61,046 bases of DNA. Origin: an uncultured Eubacteriales bacterium. Its GTDB lineage: Bacteria; Bacillota; Clostridia; Oscillospirales; Oscillospiraceae. Positions 7,990-15,681 of the stretch are shown in pieces. The stretch covers positions 1 to 61,046 of the forward strand of contig URBH01000004.1 of NCBI GenBank assembly GCA_900546075.1, read 5' to 3'. Every line of letters starts with the position of its first letter. The first letter of the stretch is position 1. The notes beneath the pieces were generated by a model. It had not been told where the DNA came from. It did no database searches and was given only the letters and a program-made list of their open reading frames with translations. The position numbers were made by a program, and so were the translations under genes.

Positions 7990-8859
7990 TCATCCGCCGA
8001 AATCAGAGTTTTTTGCGGCGACGGTAAAGCCGTTTTCGTTGTCCGCCGGGACGAGGGTGAAGCAGACGGTGCCGATGGTGTCATCCGGGGTGCCACTGTA
8101 TATGTCAAAGATAGCGGTGGCACCGTCGACGGAGTTTGGGTAATAGCCGCGGAAGGCATAGCCCACGTCGCCGAAATCGGAGAGACCGACGTAATAATAG
8201 CCATCTTCAAAATAGAATAGCGTTTGCCCCGCGCTCACGTCCTGAATGGCGGGAGCATAGGGGGGCATTTCCAGACCAAGAGCAAGGCGGATGTAGGGGA
8301 CGACGCTGTCCTCCCGGCTGACCTTCACGGCCTGTCCCCAGGGGGTGGTGACCATCTCCTGTTCGCCGCAGACGGTCATTGCCGCTCCGCTGTCCGTTAT
8401 TTCAGGACAGGTGAAGGAGGAGAACAGAAAGCTCCGCCAGAATTCGTCGTTCAGGGAAGCGTCACCCGACCAGTCCGGCATAAAGTAACACATTTTCTCT
8501 AAGAAAACCTTGCCGGTTTCGCTCAGGGTAAAGGAATTCGCCTCCGTACTTGTCGCTTTGGATTCCGTTTGGACGCCCGGTTGGGTGAGCTGCTCAGTCC
8601 CCGCCGGTGTGGCGGGGGTATTCTTTGCACCGGAGGCGTTCAGGAAGAGGAACACCCCTCCCACGGACAGCACCAGCACCAGACATACCAGCACGACCGC
8701 AAAGCCCCAGCTTTGTTTTTGACCATTCTTTTCGTTCTTCATGAATTTGGTTTCACCTTTCTTCTGACGGATGGCACGGCTCATTTCTCCCTCGATGCGC
8801 CGGGCGCAGTCTGCGGGCATGGCCATCCCGTCGTAGACATCGATCACCTGTTTATTCAT
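7990..8859 (-). CDS. Putative anti-sigma factor (partner of ECF sigma 1)
   Basis: 289 aa. A cytoplasmic N-terminus of about 50 residues (VYDGMAMPADCARRIEGEM) precedes one membrane helix (FAVVLVCLVLVLSVGGVFLFL). A Thr/Pro/Glu linker and a C-terminal extracellular domain follow. Its ATG overlaps the sigma stop as ATGA (8856-8859), so the two are translationally coupled. That arrangement and topology, rather than a recognised domain, support the call. The N-terminus lacks the His-x3-Cys-x2-Cys zinc motif of classical ZAS anti-sigmas. The extracellular part shows no motif I can name. Confidence 0.6.
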   Translation of the reverse strand: MNKQVIDVYDGMAMPADCARRIEGEMSRAIRQKKGETKFMKNEKNGQKQSWGFAVVLVCLVLVLSVGGVFLFLNASGAKNTPATPAGTEQLTQPGVQTESKATSTEANSFTLSETGKVFLEKMCYFMPDWSGDASLNDEFWRSFLFSSFTCPEITDSGAAMTVCGEQEMVTTPWGQAVKVSREDSVVPYIRLALGLEMPPYAPAIQDVSAGQTLFYFEDGYYYVGLSDFGDVGYAFRGYYPNSVDGATAIFDIYSGTPDDTIGTVCFTLVPADNENGFTVAAKNSDFGG

Positions 8860-9296
8860 GCCGCACCCTTTCTCAGCTGCTGCCCCAGCAGTCCCCGTCC
8901 CCGGGAAAGTCGGGCGGCTGCGGTGCCTTGGGGGATTCGCAGAAGCCGGGCAATTTCTCCGGTGGTAAAGTCCTCATAGTAGCGCAGGTACAGGATCACC
9001 CGGTACTTGGGCGGCAGACGGAGAACCCCCTGTGGAGGCTTGCACGTCTTCGGACTGAGGAAAATGTCCTTCACGGCGCGTTTCCAGCCGCCCGAGTGAA
9101 GCAAATTCCGGCATGTATCGGCGGTCGTCTGCATGAGGAAATCCCGCTCCGTTCCCGGCATCAGCTCTCCATGCTCCACCAGCTTCAGGAATACCGTCCG
9201 GCTTACGTCCTCCGCTTCCTCGGGGCTGCGGGTATAGTTGACCGCCAGCCGGTAAACGTCGTCCCGGTAGCGATGAAATAAGCTTAGCGCGTCCAC
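8856..9296 (-). CDS. ECF-type RNA polymerase sigma factor 1
   Basis: A 146-aa sigma-70 family protein with regions 2 and 4. Region 2 is LFHRYRDDVYRLAVNYTRSPEEAEDVSRTVFLKL; region 4 contains LPPKYRVILYLRYYEDFTTGEIARLLRIPQGT and ends with the usual ARLSRGRGLL. The start is GTG 9296, since GGGGGAGG lies 7 nt upstream; the frame to 9338 has no binding site. The length is short but complete for an ECF factor. Upstream TGCAAC-N17-CGT (9340-9365, minus) looks like an ECF promoter and suggests autoregulation. Confidence 0.85.
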   Translation of the reverse strand: MDALSLFHRYRDDVYRLAVNYTRSPEEAEDVSRTVFLKLVEHGELMPGTERDFLMQTTADTCRNLLHSGGWKRAVKDIFLSPKTCKPPQGVLRLPPKYRVILYLRYYEDFTTGEIARLLRIPQGTAAARLSRGRGLLGQQLRKGAA

Positions 9297-9339
9297 TGCC
9301 AGACCTCCCCCAAAATTCGCACCGAATCCTATATACAAT

Positions 9340-9365
9340 ACGATTGAGACAGATATTTTGTTGCA
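9340..9365 (-). promoter_or_regulatory. Putative ECF promoter for sigma 1
   Basis: On the minus strand TGCAAC (9360-9365), 17 nt, then CGT (9340-9342). The AAC/CGT pattern with 16-17 nt spacing is that of autoregulated ECF promoters such as B. subtilis SigW-type. The other two ECF loci in this window have a similar element. Confidence 0.5.
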
Positions 9366-9429
9366 CCCGGCCCAAAAATTTTTGCCTTTTCAAAGGATGG
9401 GGCGGAATATATTTTCAGAGCCGGTCTGC

Positions 9430-9459
9430 TTGACAAATGCTGCCTGGGATATGTATAAT
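9430..9459 (+). promoter_or_regulatory. Sigma-A promoter of the transketolase operon
   Basis: TTGACA (9430-9435), 18-nt spacer, TATAAT (9454-9459). Both hexamers are consensus, suggesting strong expression. Confidence 0.75.
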
Positions 9460-9517
9460 ACACTTGTCTTGGTATGACTATGGAAAATTCTGTATGATAT
9501 ATTTCAAGGAGGATACA

Positions 9518-10363
9518 ATGACACCCCAGGAAAAAAAGCAGCTGCAGGTCATGGCCTGCAAAGTGCGTATGGGCGTAATTGAGGGCGTCCATGCGGCCAA
9601 AAGCGGACATCCCGGCGGCAGTCTGTCCGCTGCGGACATGTTCACCTATCTGTATTTCAAGGAACTGCGCGTGGATCCGAAGAATCCCCAATGGGAGGAT
9701 CGGGACCGGTTCGTCCTGAGCAAGGGTCACACCGCGCCCGGCTTGTATGCGACGCTGGCGCTGCGGGGCTTTTTCCCCGTGGAGGATCTGGTGACGCTGC
9801 GCAAAATGGGAAGCTATTTGCAGGGACACCCCAATATGAACTCCGTCCCCGGCGTGGATATGTCCACGGGTTCTCTGGGGCAGGGCATTTCCGTCGCCTG
9901 CGGCATGGCGCTGGCCAGCCGTCAAAAGAAGCGGGACAACCGGGTCTACACCCTGCTGGGTGACGGCGAGATTCAGGAGGGGCAGGTCTGGGAGGCGTGC
10001 ATGTTTGCCGCCCATTACAAGCTGGACAACCTCTGCGTCATCATCGACAACAACGGCCTGCAAATTGACGGCGATATTGCCAAGGTCATGAGTCCTTACC
10101 CCATTGATAAGAAGCTGGAAGCCTTCGGCTTCCACGTGGAGACCATCGACGGCCATGATTTTGACGCCATCGCGTCGGCGCTGGACACGGCGAAGACCGT
10201 TAAAGGCCGCCCCAGCGCGATCATCATGAAGACCGTCAAGGGCAAGGGCGTTTCCTTCATGGAAAATCAGGCGAGCTGGCACGGCTCGGCGCCCAACGAC
10301 GAGCAGTACGCAGTGGCTATGGCGGAGCTGAAGCAGCAGCTGGGCAATCTGGAGGGCATGTAA
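9518..10363 (+). CDS. Transketolase, N-terminal (TPP-binding) subunit
   Basis: A 281-aa thiamine-diphosphate domain. Motifs include AAKSGHPGGSLSAAD near residues 26-40, SKGHTAPGLYATL, and the TPP/Mg2+ motif GDGEIQEGQVWEA with IDNNGLQ downstream. It transfers two-carbon ketol units in the pentose phosphate pathway. Start ATG 9518 follows AAGGAGG. The gene is not a fragment: transketolase is commonly encoded as two genes in Clostridia, and the second half begins one base after this stop. Both halves together form the active site. Confidence 0.92.
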   Translation: MTPQEKKQLQVMACKVRMGVIEGVHAAKSGHPGGSLSAADMFTYLYFKELRVDPKNPQWEDRDRFVLSKGHTAPGLYATLALRGFFPVEDLVTLRKMGSYLQGHPNMNSVPGVDMSTGSLGQGISVACGMALASRQKKRDNRVYTLLGDGEIQEGQVWEACMFAAHYKLDNLCVIIDNNGLQIDGDIAKVMSPYPIDKKLEAFGFHVETIDGHDFDAIASALDTAKTVKGRPSAIIMKTVKGKGVSFMENQASWHGSAPNDEQYAVAMAELKQQLGNLEGM

Positions 10364-10364
10364 T

Positions 10365-11306
10365 ATGGCAGATGTAAAGAAAATGGCCACCCGCGAGGGC
10401 TACGGACGGGGTCTGGTCGCCCTGGGCGCGGCGCATGAGAATGTTGTGGTGCTGGACGCCGACCTGGCAGGCTCCACCAAGACCGGCATGTTTGCCAAGG
10501 CGTACCCCGACCGCCACTTCAACTGCGGCATTGCGGAAGCGGACATGATGTGCGTGGCGGCGGGCTTCGCGGCCAACGGCTTCGTTCCCTTCGCGTCCTC
10601 CTTCGCCATGTTCGCTGCGGGACGGGCTTTCGAGCAGATTCGCAACTCCATCGGCTATCCCCACCTGAACGTGAAGATCGGCGCAACTCACGGCGGTCTG
10701 TCCGTGGGCGAGGACGGCGCGAGCCACCAGTGCTGCGAGGATTTTGCCCTGATGCGCTCCATCCCCGGCATGGTCGTCATCTGCCCCGCCGACGGCGTGG
10801 AAGCCGAGGCGGCCACCAAGGCGGCGTATGAATATCAGGGGCCTGTCTATCTGCGGATGGGACGTCTGGCAATTCCGATGTTCCACGAGGACGGCTTTGC
10901 ATTTAAGATCGGCAAGGGCGAGATTCTGCGCGAGGGTACGGACATTGCCATCATTGCCAACGGGCTGATGACCTACGAGGCCATCAAGGCCGGTGAGGCG
11001 CTGGAAGCCATGGGCATCCATGCCCGGATCGTGAACATGTCCACCATCAAGCCTCTGGACGAGGAGCTGGTGCTGAAATGCGCCAAGGAGTGCGGCAAAA
11101 TCATCACCTGCGAGGAGCACAGCATCATCGGCGGTCTGGGCGAAGCGGTGTGCAGCTACCTTGCGGAAACCTATCCCGTTCCGGTCAAGCGTATCGGCGT
11201 GAACGACAGATTCGGCTGCTCCGGCACTGCGGCTGAGGTGCTGAAAGCCTATGGCCTGAGCGCGGAGCACATTGTTGAGGTTACGAAAGAATTTCTGAGT
11301 CGGTAA
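10365..11306 (+). CDS. Transketolase, C-terminal (pyrimidine-binding) subunit
   Basis: 313 aa containing the pyrimidine-binding and C-terminal transketolase domains. It begins RDGYGRGL-like and shows DADLAGSTKTGMF, the FNCGIAEADMM segment with the glutamate that activates TPP, and ATHGGLSVGEDGASHQ. The C-terminal domain includes IITCEEHSIIGGLGEAV and ends near VTKEFLSR. It starts one base after the N-subunit stop, so the pair is translationally coupled. A family C hairpin repeat begins 7 nt after the stop and may act as the transcript end. Confidence 0.92.
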   Translation: MADVKKMATREGYGRGLVALGAAHENVVVLDADLAGSTKTGMFAKAYPDRHFNCGIAEADMMCVAAGFAANGFVPFASSFAMFAAGRAFEQIRNSIGYPHLNVKIGATHGGLSVGEDGASHQCCEDFALMRSIPGMVVICPADGVEAEAATKAAYEYQGPVYLRMGRLAIPMFHEDGFAFKIGKGEILREGTDIAIIANGLMTYEAIKAGEALEAMGIHARIVNMSTIKPLDEELVLKCAKECGKIITCEEHSIIGGLGEAVCSYLAETYPVPVKRIGVNDRFGCSGTAAEVLKAYGLSAEHIVEVTKEFLSR

Positions 11307-11313
11307 AACATAG

Positions 11314-11486
11314 CACCCCTTGCCTCTCCCTTTGGGAGAGGTGGCTGAGCGAAGACGGAGAGGGGAAAGCCCTCTCAGTCACCTGCGGTGACAGCTCTCC
11401 CAGAGGGAGAGCCAAGGGGGTGTACCTGCACTTTGAAACGAGAAATGGAGCGTATCCGTACGGATGCGCTCCATTCACTGTTTTAC
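11314..11486. repeat. Family C composite hairpin repeat, copy C2
   Basis: Inverted orientation relative to C1: CTCTCCCTTTGGGAGAGG first, then AGTCACCTGCGGTGAC, then CTCTCCCAGAGGGAGAG, ending with the hairpin AATGGAGCG..CGCTCCATT (11444-11475). C1 and C2 are close to identical across all modules. The stretch 11307-11696 has no gene and is filled by C2 and the family B copy that follows. Confidence 0.85.
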
Positions 11487-11528
11487 GACCGCACATAAAA
11501 GTATAGGGTACTTTTGTATGTGCTTGTC

Positions 11529-11697
11529 ATACTGAACTCCAATTAAAATCTTTAGAAAAGATTTTAATTGCCCGAAGGGCAAGGAGTTCATATGAGACTT
11601 GTTTTGTGATTTCTTTCCTTATAAATCACAAAACTGGCAGCGCCATTAGGCGATGCCTTCCTGATTAAAATCAAAGATTTTAATCAGGAAATAGTAT
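11529..11697. repeat. Family B palindromic repeat, copy B1
   Basis: Ends ATACTGAACTCC at the left and AAATAGTAT at the right. Four hairpins lie between: AATTAAAATCTTT with AAAGATTTTAATT, GCCCGAAGGGC, TTTTGTGATTT with AAATCACAAAA, and CTGATTAAAATC with GATTTTAATCAG. Its last base is the first base of the birA stop codon triplet on the minus strand. It sits between convergent tkt and birA genes. Confidence 0.65.
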
Positions 11698-12686
11698 CAG
11701 GTGGTGTCCGCGTCCAGCTGAATGCGGATTTCGCCGTAGGACAGCGCCTCGGTTTCGCCGTTTTCGTAGCGCACCAGAAGACGGAAATCGTCGTCGATGC
11801 CGTAGGCATAGGCGCTGACTTTTTGCCCGGCGGAGAGAACGGTGACATTCCGCCCAATCGCCAGACTGCGGGCGCGGTAGTCTTCCAGATATTCCTTGCG
11901 TTCCGGGTGGGTATAGAACTCCCAAAAGCGGTTCAGAAATTCTCCGACCAGCTGGTTTTTGGCTTCCGGAGTGCTATGCTCCAAAAGCGCCCCGGCAATG
12001 GGTTGGATTTCCTCCGGGAACCCCCCTGTGGGCTGATAGAGGTTGACACCAGCCCCCAGCACCATGTAGTTAAGAGTGCCGGTTTCCAGACCCACGGCGG
12101 CTTCCGTCAGAATGCCGCAGACCTTTTTGCCATGAAGGAAAATGTCGTTGACCCACTTGATTCCGGGGTGCTGCCCGGTCACCGCTTCGATGGCCTGACA
12201 CATTGCCGCCGCAGCTGCCGCCGTAAGGCAGGTCGCCTGCTGGGGGGAATAGGCCGTCGGACGGAGCAGCAGACTTAAATAGACGCCGGTGTCAGCCGGG
12301 GAGAAAAATTGCCGCCCGTAGCGTCCACGTCCGGCGGTCTGCTCACAGGCGATGATGACGCAGCCCTCCGGGCAGCCCTGATTGGCTTTTTCCCGGACAA
12401 GGGCGTTGGTGGAAGGCACGGTAGGCAGTACCGTCAAATTAAAATCCCGGTATTCCGGTTTCAGGAACCTGCGGATGCCCTGGGGGGACAGGATGTCGGA
12501 ATCCGGGGAAAGGCGGTAGCCCTTGTTGGTGACGGCGTCGATGGTGTAGCCGTCCTCCCGAAGGGCGTTCACCGCCTTCCACACGGCCGCCCGGGAGACC
12601 TGAAGCGTCCGGGCAATCTCCTCCCCGGAGAAAAACGTCCCCTTGCTGTCTTCCAGCAGGGCAAGCAGTTTTTCTTTGGTGGTCAC
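11697..12686 (-). CDS. birA: Biotin-[acetyl-CoA-carboxylase] ligase and biotin operon repressor BirA
   Basis: 329 aa, the length of the bifunctional class. An N-terminal winged helix (KLLALLEDSKGTFFSGEEIARTLQVSRAAVWKAVNALREDGY) binds DNA. The catalytic domain has the biotinoyl-AMP loop GRGRYGRQF, the lysine in GIKWVNDI, and a C-terminal SH3-like domain. It biotinylates carboxylase carrier proteins and represses the operon at the palindrome near 13693. The start is GTG 12686 with GGAGG 7 nt before; it overlaps the DUF1284 stop as GTGA. Last gene of bioY-DUF1284-birA. Confidence 0.93.
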   Translation of the reverse strand: MTTKEKLLALLEDSKGTFFSGEEIARTLQVSRAAVWKAVNALREDGYTIDAVTNKGYRLSPDSDILSPQGIRRFLKPEYRDFNLTVLPTVPSTNALVREKANQGCPEGCVIIACEQTAGRGRYGRQFFSPADTGVYLSLLLRPTAYSPQQATCLTAAAAAAMCQAIEAVTGQHPGIKWVNDIFLHGKKVCGILTEAAVGLETGTLNYMVLGAGVNLYQPTGGFPEEIQPIAGALLEHSTPEAKNQLVGEFLNRFWEFYTHPERKEYLEDYRARSLAIGRNVTVLSAGQKVSAYAYGIDDDFRLLVRYENGETEALSYGEIRIQLDADTT

Positions 12687-13075
12687 GGCGTTTCCTCCTT
12701 ATACTGGCACAAATCCGTCCACTGGCAGTCGCCACAGATTTCCTCCCGGTGACCGGGCAGCAAAATGGTTTTCCGCACCCGTTCCGTCAGTTCCCGGTAG
12801 GACAGCACGTCCCCGGCGGTCAGGCCGCACCGGGACAGCACCTCACGGTCATAGCGCCGTACCTTTTCTGCGGATTCGCATTGGCCGGACAGATTGTTGG
12901 GGCAGGCGCGGCAGATTTCGTCCGCCTGATCGGTCAGACGGACGAGGGGATTTTCTTCCAGCATGGCCTTTTTCTGCGCCATGTTTTCCACAAAAGCCCC
13001 GCTGTAGCCCTTCCCCTGAAAGAAGCGGAGACAAAGGCCGTGATGGGCGCGCAGGGAAATGACTGCTTCGCCCAT
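12683..13075 (-). CDS. DUF1284 domain protein, cysteine-rich
   Basis: 130 aa. It opens ISLRAHHGLCLRFFQGKGYS, the DUF1284 signature. Seven cysteines form CxxCx7C (55, 58, 66), a lone Cys83, and CxxCx5C (114, 117, 123), with Cys15 beside His11-His12. This strongly suggests an iron-sulfur cluster or zinc site. The family has no established function that I know of. The ATG at 13075 is 4 nt after the bioY stop without its own binding site, and its stop overlaps the birA GTG. It is therefore co-translated between biotin uptake and biotin ligation genes. Confidence 0.75.
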   Translation of the reverse strand: MGEAVISLRAHHGLCLRFFQGKGYSGAFVENMAQKKAMLEENPLVRLTDQADEICRACPNNLSGQCESAEKVRRYDREVLSRCGLTAGDVLSYRELTERVRKTILLPGHREEICGDCQWTDLCQYKEETP

Positions 13076-13079
13076 GACG

Positions 13080-13637
13080 TTACCGCAGCCGGATGGCGGC
13101 GGCCAGACGCTTGCGGATGGCCAGCGCGAGGGCAATTTTCACGCAGTCCGGGAGAATGTAGGGGAACACGCACCAGCCCAGCGCCGTCCACAGGCCGATG
13201 GCGCCGGTGTTTTTGGTGTATACCACCAGGAACCAGGCGGTGCCGAAGGCATAGCATACCACAAGCCCCAGCAGCATGGAAAGTGCCAGCGCCCAGGTTT
13301 TCGTTCCCAGAAGCCGCTCCATGAGCCACATAGTTAGGGCGGTGAACACAAATCCGACGATGTACCCGCCGGTGCTTCCCAGAAGAACGCCCAGCCCCCC
13401 GGAGAAGCCCGCAAACACCGGCAGACCGACGACGCCCATAAGCAGATACAGCACGACGGCCAGGGTTCCCCGCTTTCCGCCGAGGACGCTCACCGCGACA
13501 AAGACGCCGAAGGTTTGCAGGGTGAAGGGGACGACTGCGGGAATGGAGATCCAGGAACAGACCGCCATCAGGACGGCAAACAGGGCGATATACGCCATGT
13601 CGATGGTTTTCCACTTTCTTGAAACAGGTGCTTCCAT
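13080..13637 (-). CDS. bioY: Biotin transporter substrate-binding subunit BioY
   Basis: A 185-aa membrane protein with about six helices, the S component of an ECF-type (energy-coupling) vitamin importer. The BioY signature is clear: VPFTLQTFGVFVAVSVLGGKRG near residues 34-55 and GVVGLPVFAGFSGGLGVLLGSTGGYIVGF following. It captures biotin with high affinity; the energising EcfAAT module is not in this window. The ATG at 13637 follows GGAGGAAATACCT. First gene of the biotin operon, under a promoter whose -35 lies in a BirA operator. Confidence 0.93.
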   Translation of the reverse strand: MEAPVSRKWKTIDMAYIALFAVLMAVCSWISIPAVVPFTLQTFGVFVAVSVLGGKRGTLAVVLYLLMGVVGLPVFAGFSGGLGVLLGSTGGYIVGFVFTALTMWLMERLLGTKTWALALSMLLGLVVCYAFGTAWFLVVYTKNTGAIGLWTALGWCVFPYILPDCVKIALALAIRKRLAAAIRLR

Positions 13638-13663
13638 AGGTATTTCCTCCGAACTGTTGAATT

Positions 13664-13725
13664 CCTGAGCAGTATAGCACAGGCAGCGCCTGATTGTCAA
13701 CCATAAATAATTTTTGGTTGACAAT
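13664..13725 (-). promoter_or_regulatory. BirA operator and biotin operon promoter
   Basis: The inverted repeat ATTGTCAACC (13693-13702), 13 nt, GGTTGACAAT (13716-13725) matches the Gram-positive BirA site pattern TTGTYAACC-N-GGTTRACAA. On the minus strand the distal arm supplies TTGACA (13694-13699); 18 nt later comes TATACT. Bound BirA would block this promoter. The arms are perfectly complementary. Confidence 0.85.
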
Positions 13726-13749
13726 AGGAAGCGGAGGAAAACAGATTTG

Positions 13750-13918
13750 ATACCAGTTTTTAATAAAACGGTTAAAAACCGTTTTATTCGGCTGCTGTTT
13801 CAGCAGCCAGCGGCGTAGCCGCAAAAAACGTAAGTCCATACATTTCTCGCCGCCACCGGCGGCCTGCGAAGGATTCGCAGGATAAAATGGTGTTAACCAT
13901 TTTATCGAGAAATAGTAT
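13750..13918. repeat. Family B palindromic repeat, copy B2
   Basis: Ends ATACCAGTTTTTAATAAAACGG at the left and AAATAGTAT at the right. Its hairpins are AATAAAACGG/CCGTTTTATT, GGCTGCTG/CAGCAGCC, GCGGC/GCCGC, GCCGCC/GGCGGC and AAAATGG/CCATTTT. A core reading (on the minus strand) AGAAATGTATGGACTTACG is shared almost exactly with copy B3 at 39983. It ends 5 nt from the sfsA stop. Confidence 0.75.
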
Positions 13919-13923
13919 GAATG

Positions 13924-14601
13924 CTACAGCCGCACCTCTACCGGGCGGCGGATGGTCATGGATTGTTCCGTTACGGCGCAGTCCATGGCGAGGATGTGGA
14001 CGCCGTTTCCGGCGGCTTCCCGGAGGGCGGCGGCAAAATCCGGATCGGTGGCATCGTTGGGGTGCAGATATGTTACGTCCGCCATCTGAATGACGAACAG
14101 GACGCCCGCCCCATACCCTTCGGCGGCGGCGCGGGTCAAGCCCCGCAGGTGCTTCGCACCCCGGAGGGTGGGAGCGTCGGGGAAGGCACAGACGCCGTTT
14201 TCCTCCAGCGTCACGCCCTTGACCTCCAGGAACCAGGGCGTTCCGTCCTTCAGGAAGGAAAAATCAAACCGGGAATCCCCGTGAACGGTCTCCGCCCGGA
14301 GGGATTCGACTTCCCCAAAGCCGCCGGAAAGCAGCCACTCCTTTGCCGCTGTGTTGGGTGCCTGGGAGTCCATGTTGATCAGACGGCTGCCCTTTTGGAC
14401 GGCAATCAGATCGAAGCGGGTCTTCCTGGCGGAGGAGGACGCCTCCTGGCACCAGACCTGTGTGCCGGGGACGAGCAGCTCCCGGCATCGCCCGGTGTTT
14501 TTTACATGAACGGTCTGCGTCTGTCCGGCGATGTCAACATGGGCGATAAACCGGTTGGGACGGGCAAGAAAGGTGCCGGATACCATATTGGCGTAGTTCA
14601 T
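13924..14601 (-). CDS. sfsA: SfsA family protein (DNA/RNA nuclease SfsA)
   Basis: 225 aa, the usual length. The N-terminal OB-like half has RPNRFIAHVDIAG and the diagnostic VHVKNTGRCRELLVPG. The C-terminal nuclease-like half has RFDFSF and FLEVKGVTLEENGVCAFPDAPTLRG, including the E-x-K motif of PD-(D/E)XK enzymes. The family was named for sugar fermentation stimulation in E. coli; its physiological role is unsettled. Start ATG 14601 follows GGAGCGAAA. A family B repeat begins just past the stop. Confidence 0.9.
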   Translation of the reverse strand: MNYANMVSGTFLARPNRFIAHVDIAGQTQTVHVKNTGRCRELLVPGTQVWCQEASSSARKTRFDLIAVQKGSRLINMDSQAPNTAAKEWLLSGGFGEVESLRAETVHGDSRFDFSFLKDGTPWFLEVKGVTLEENGVCAFPDAPTLRGAKHLRGLTRAAAEGYGAGVLFVIQMADVTYLHPNDATDPDFAAALREAAGNGVHILAMDCAVTEQSMTIRRPVEVRL

Positions 14602-14620
14602 TTTCGCTCCTTATGCAGAA

Positions 14621-14648
14621 AAAGGGGTCAGGCAGGCCTGACCCCTTT
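14621..14648. terminator. Terminator between lipoprotein gene and sfsA
   Basis: AAAGGGGTCAGG pairs with CCTGACCCCTTT with a 4-nt loop. On the minus strand it follows the lipoprotein stop at 14663. Confidence 0.75.
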
Positions 14649-14662
14649 CGGTTGTACAGAAA

Positions 14663-15496
14663 TCAGCCGACGGAGGACACCATCTCGCCGTTCAGGAAGG
14701 AGAAGGTGCCGCCGGGGGCGGTGAGGAACTGACCGTTGGACAGGGTCACATCCAGACGGATGGACAGCTGCTGGTCGTCCTCCATGGCGGGAATGTTGAA
14801 GCTGATGCCGGAGATATCCGCAGTGTAGCTGCCGGGAATCTCGGCTGCTTCCATGGTCAGTGCGGCGGTGCCGACGATCTCTTCGTCAAAGGTCAGAACC
14901 AGCTCGGCCTTGCTGCAGGTGATGGCTTCGCCCTCGTTGGTGATCCGGGGCGCCTGCACATCCACGGAACCGCCGGTGAGGGTCAGCGTGCTGCCGTCCT
15001 GGGTGGCGGATGCTACGGTCATGTTGCAGTAGGAGTCCAGCGCAGACGCCAGATTGATCAGAGCGTCGTCGGTGGGCGCGGTGGGGGTGTTGATGGCGAC
15101 TTCGGTCTGCGTGCCGTCCGCGGCGGTCAGAAGGACGTAGTAGCAGTAGCCGTCGGCGGCGTTCAGGTCGGCGGAGGCAGTGTAGACGCTGCCGTTCCAC
15201 TCGCAGGGAACATTGGCCGCTTCCTCACCCTCCAGACGGACGAGGAATGCCGCGCTCTGTCCCTTGGCGTAGCCGTTGGGGGTGGCGGTCAGGTTGACGG
15301 TAGCACCGTTGGGGCTGCTCCATGTGGCGACGGTCAGCGTACTGGAGGTCAGGGTCAGCTCCTGCCCGGCGGACATTTCCGGAACGCTGGCGGCGGTATT
15401 GGCGGTCGGTTCCTTATTCTTGGAACCGCAGCCGGCGAGGGCAAACGCGAACACGGCGACCAGAGCGATCACAGCGAGAATATTCTTTCTTTTCAT
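14663..15496 (-). CDS. Lipoprotein of unknown function
   Basis: 277 aa. Signal peptide MKRKNILAVIALVAVFAFA ends in the lipobox LAGC. The mature part is almost entirely beta-rich, with repeated strand patterns such as LTLTSSTLTVATWSSPNG and GSTLTLTGGSVDVQAP. It includes a segment (DEEIVGTAALTMEAAEIPGSYTADISGISF) reminiscent of Ig-like or bacterial surface beta-sandwich domains. I recognise no family. Start ATG 15496 follows GGGAGGAG. A consensus promoter lies upstream (TTGCAA-N17-TATACT, 15565-15593). It stands between two terminators as a single gene. Confidence 0.7.
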   Translation of the reverse strand: MKRKNILAVIALVAVFAFALAGCGSKNKEPTANTAASVPEMSAGQELTLTSSTLTVATWSSPNGATVNLTATPNGYAKGQSAAFLVRLEGEEAANVPCEWNGSVYTASADLNAADGYCYYVLLTAADGTQTEVAINTPTAPTDDALINLASALDSYCNMTVASATQDGSTLTLTGGSVDVQAPRITNEGEAITCSKAELVLTFDEEIVGTAALTMEAAEIPGSYTADISGISFNIPAMEDDQQLSIRLDVTLSNGQFLTAPGGTFSFLNGEMVSSVG

Positions 15497-15564
15497 TTTG
15501 GGCTCCTCCCTTATACGTCCCGGCGAGAGGGCTTTCAAACCCGCCCGGAACGCTTGTTTTCTCC

Positions 15565-15593
15565 AGTATACAACAAACTGTAACACTTTGCAA
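15565..15593 (-). promoter_or_regulatory. Sigma-A promoter of the lipoprotein gene
   Basis: Minus strand: TTGCAA (15588-15593), 17-nt spacer, TATACT (15565-15570). Confidence 0.65.
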
Positions 15594-15635
15594 CTATTTC
15601 TTAGGAAAATAACAAAATTTAACAATTGAAAGAAC

Positions 15636-15663
15636 ATCGGCGCGGGGATATCCCCGCGCCGAT
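15636..15663. terminator. Terminator after the EF-G-like gene
   Basis: A perfect 28-nt palindrome with arms ATCGGCGCGGGGAT/ATCCCCGCGCCGAT. On the minus strand it is 18 nt past the stop and is followed by a T-rich tract. Confidence 0.7.
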
Positions 15664-15681
15664 GAATGGAACGCAAGTAAA

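Noticed and set aside
9518..11306. Transketolase as a gene broken into two
   Set aside because: The split falls between the TPP and pyrimidine domains, both halves have proper starts, and two-gene transketolases are normal in Clostridia.
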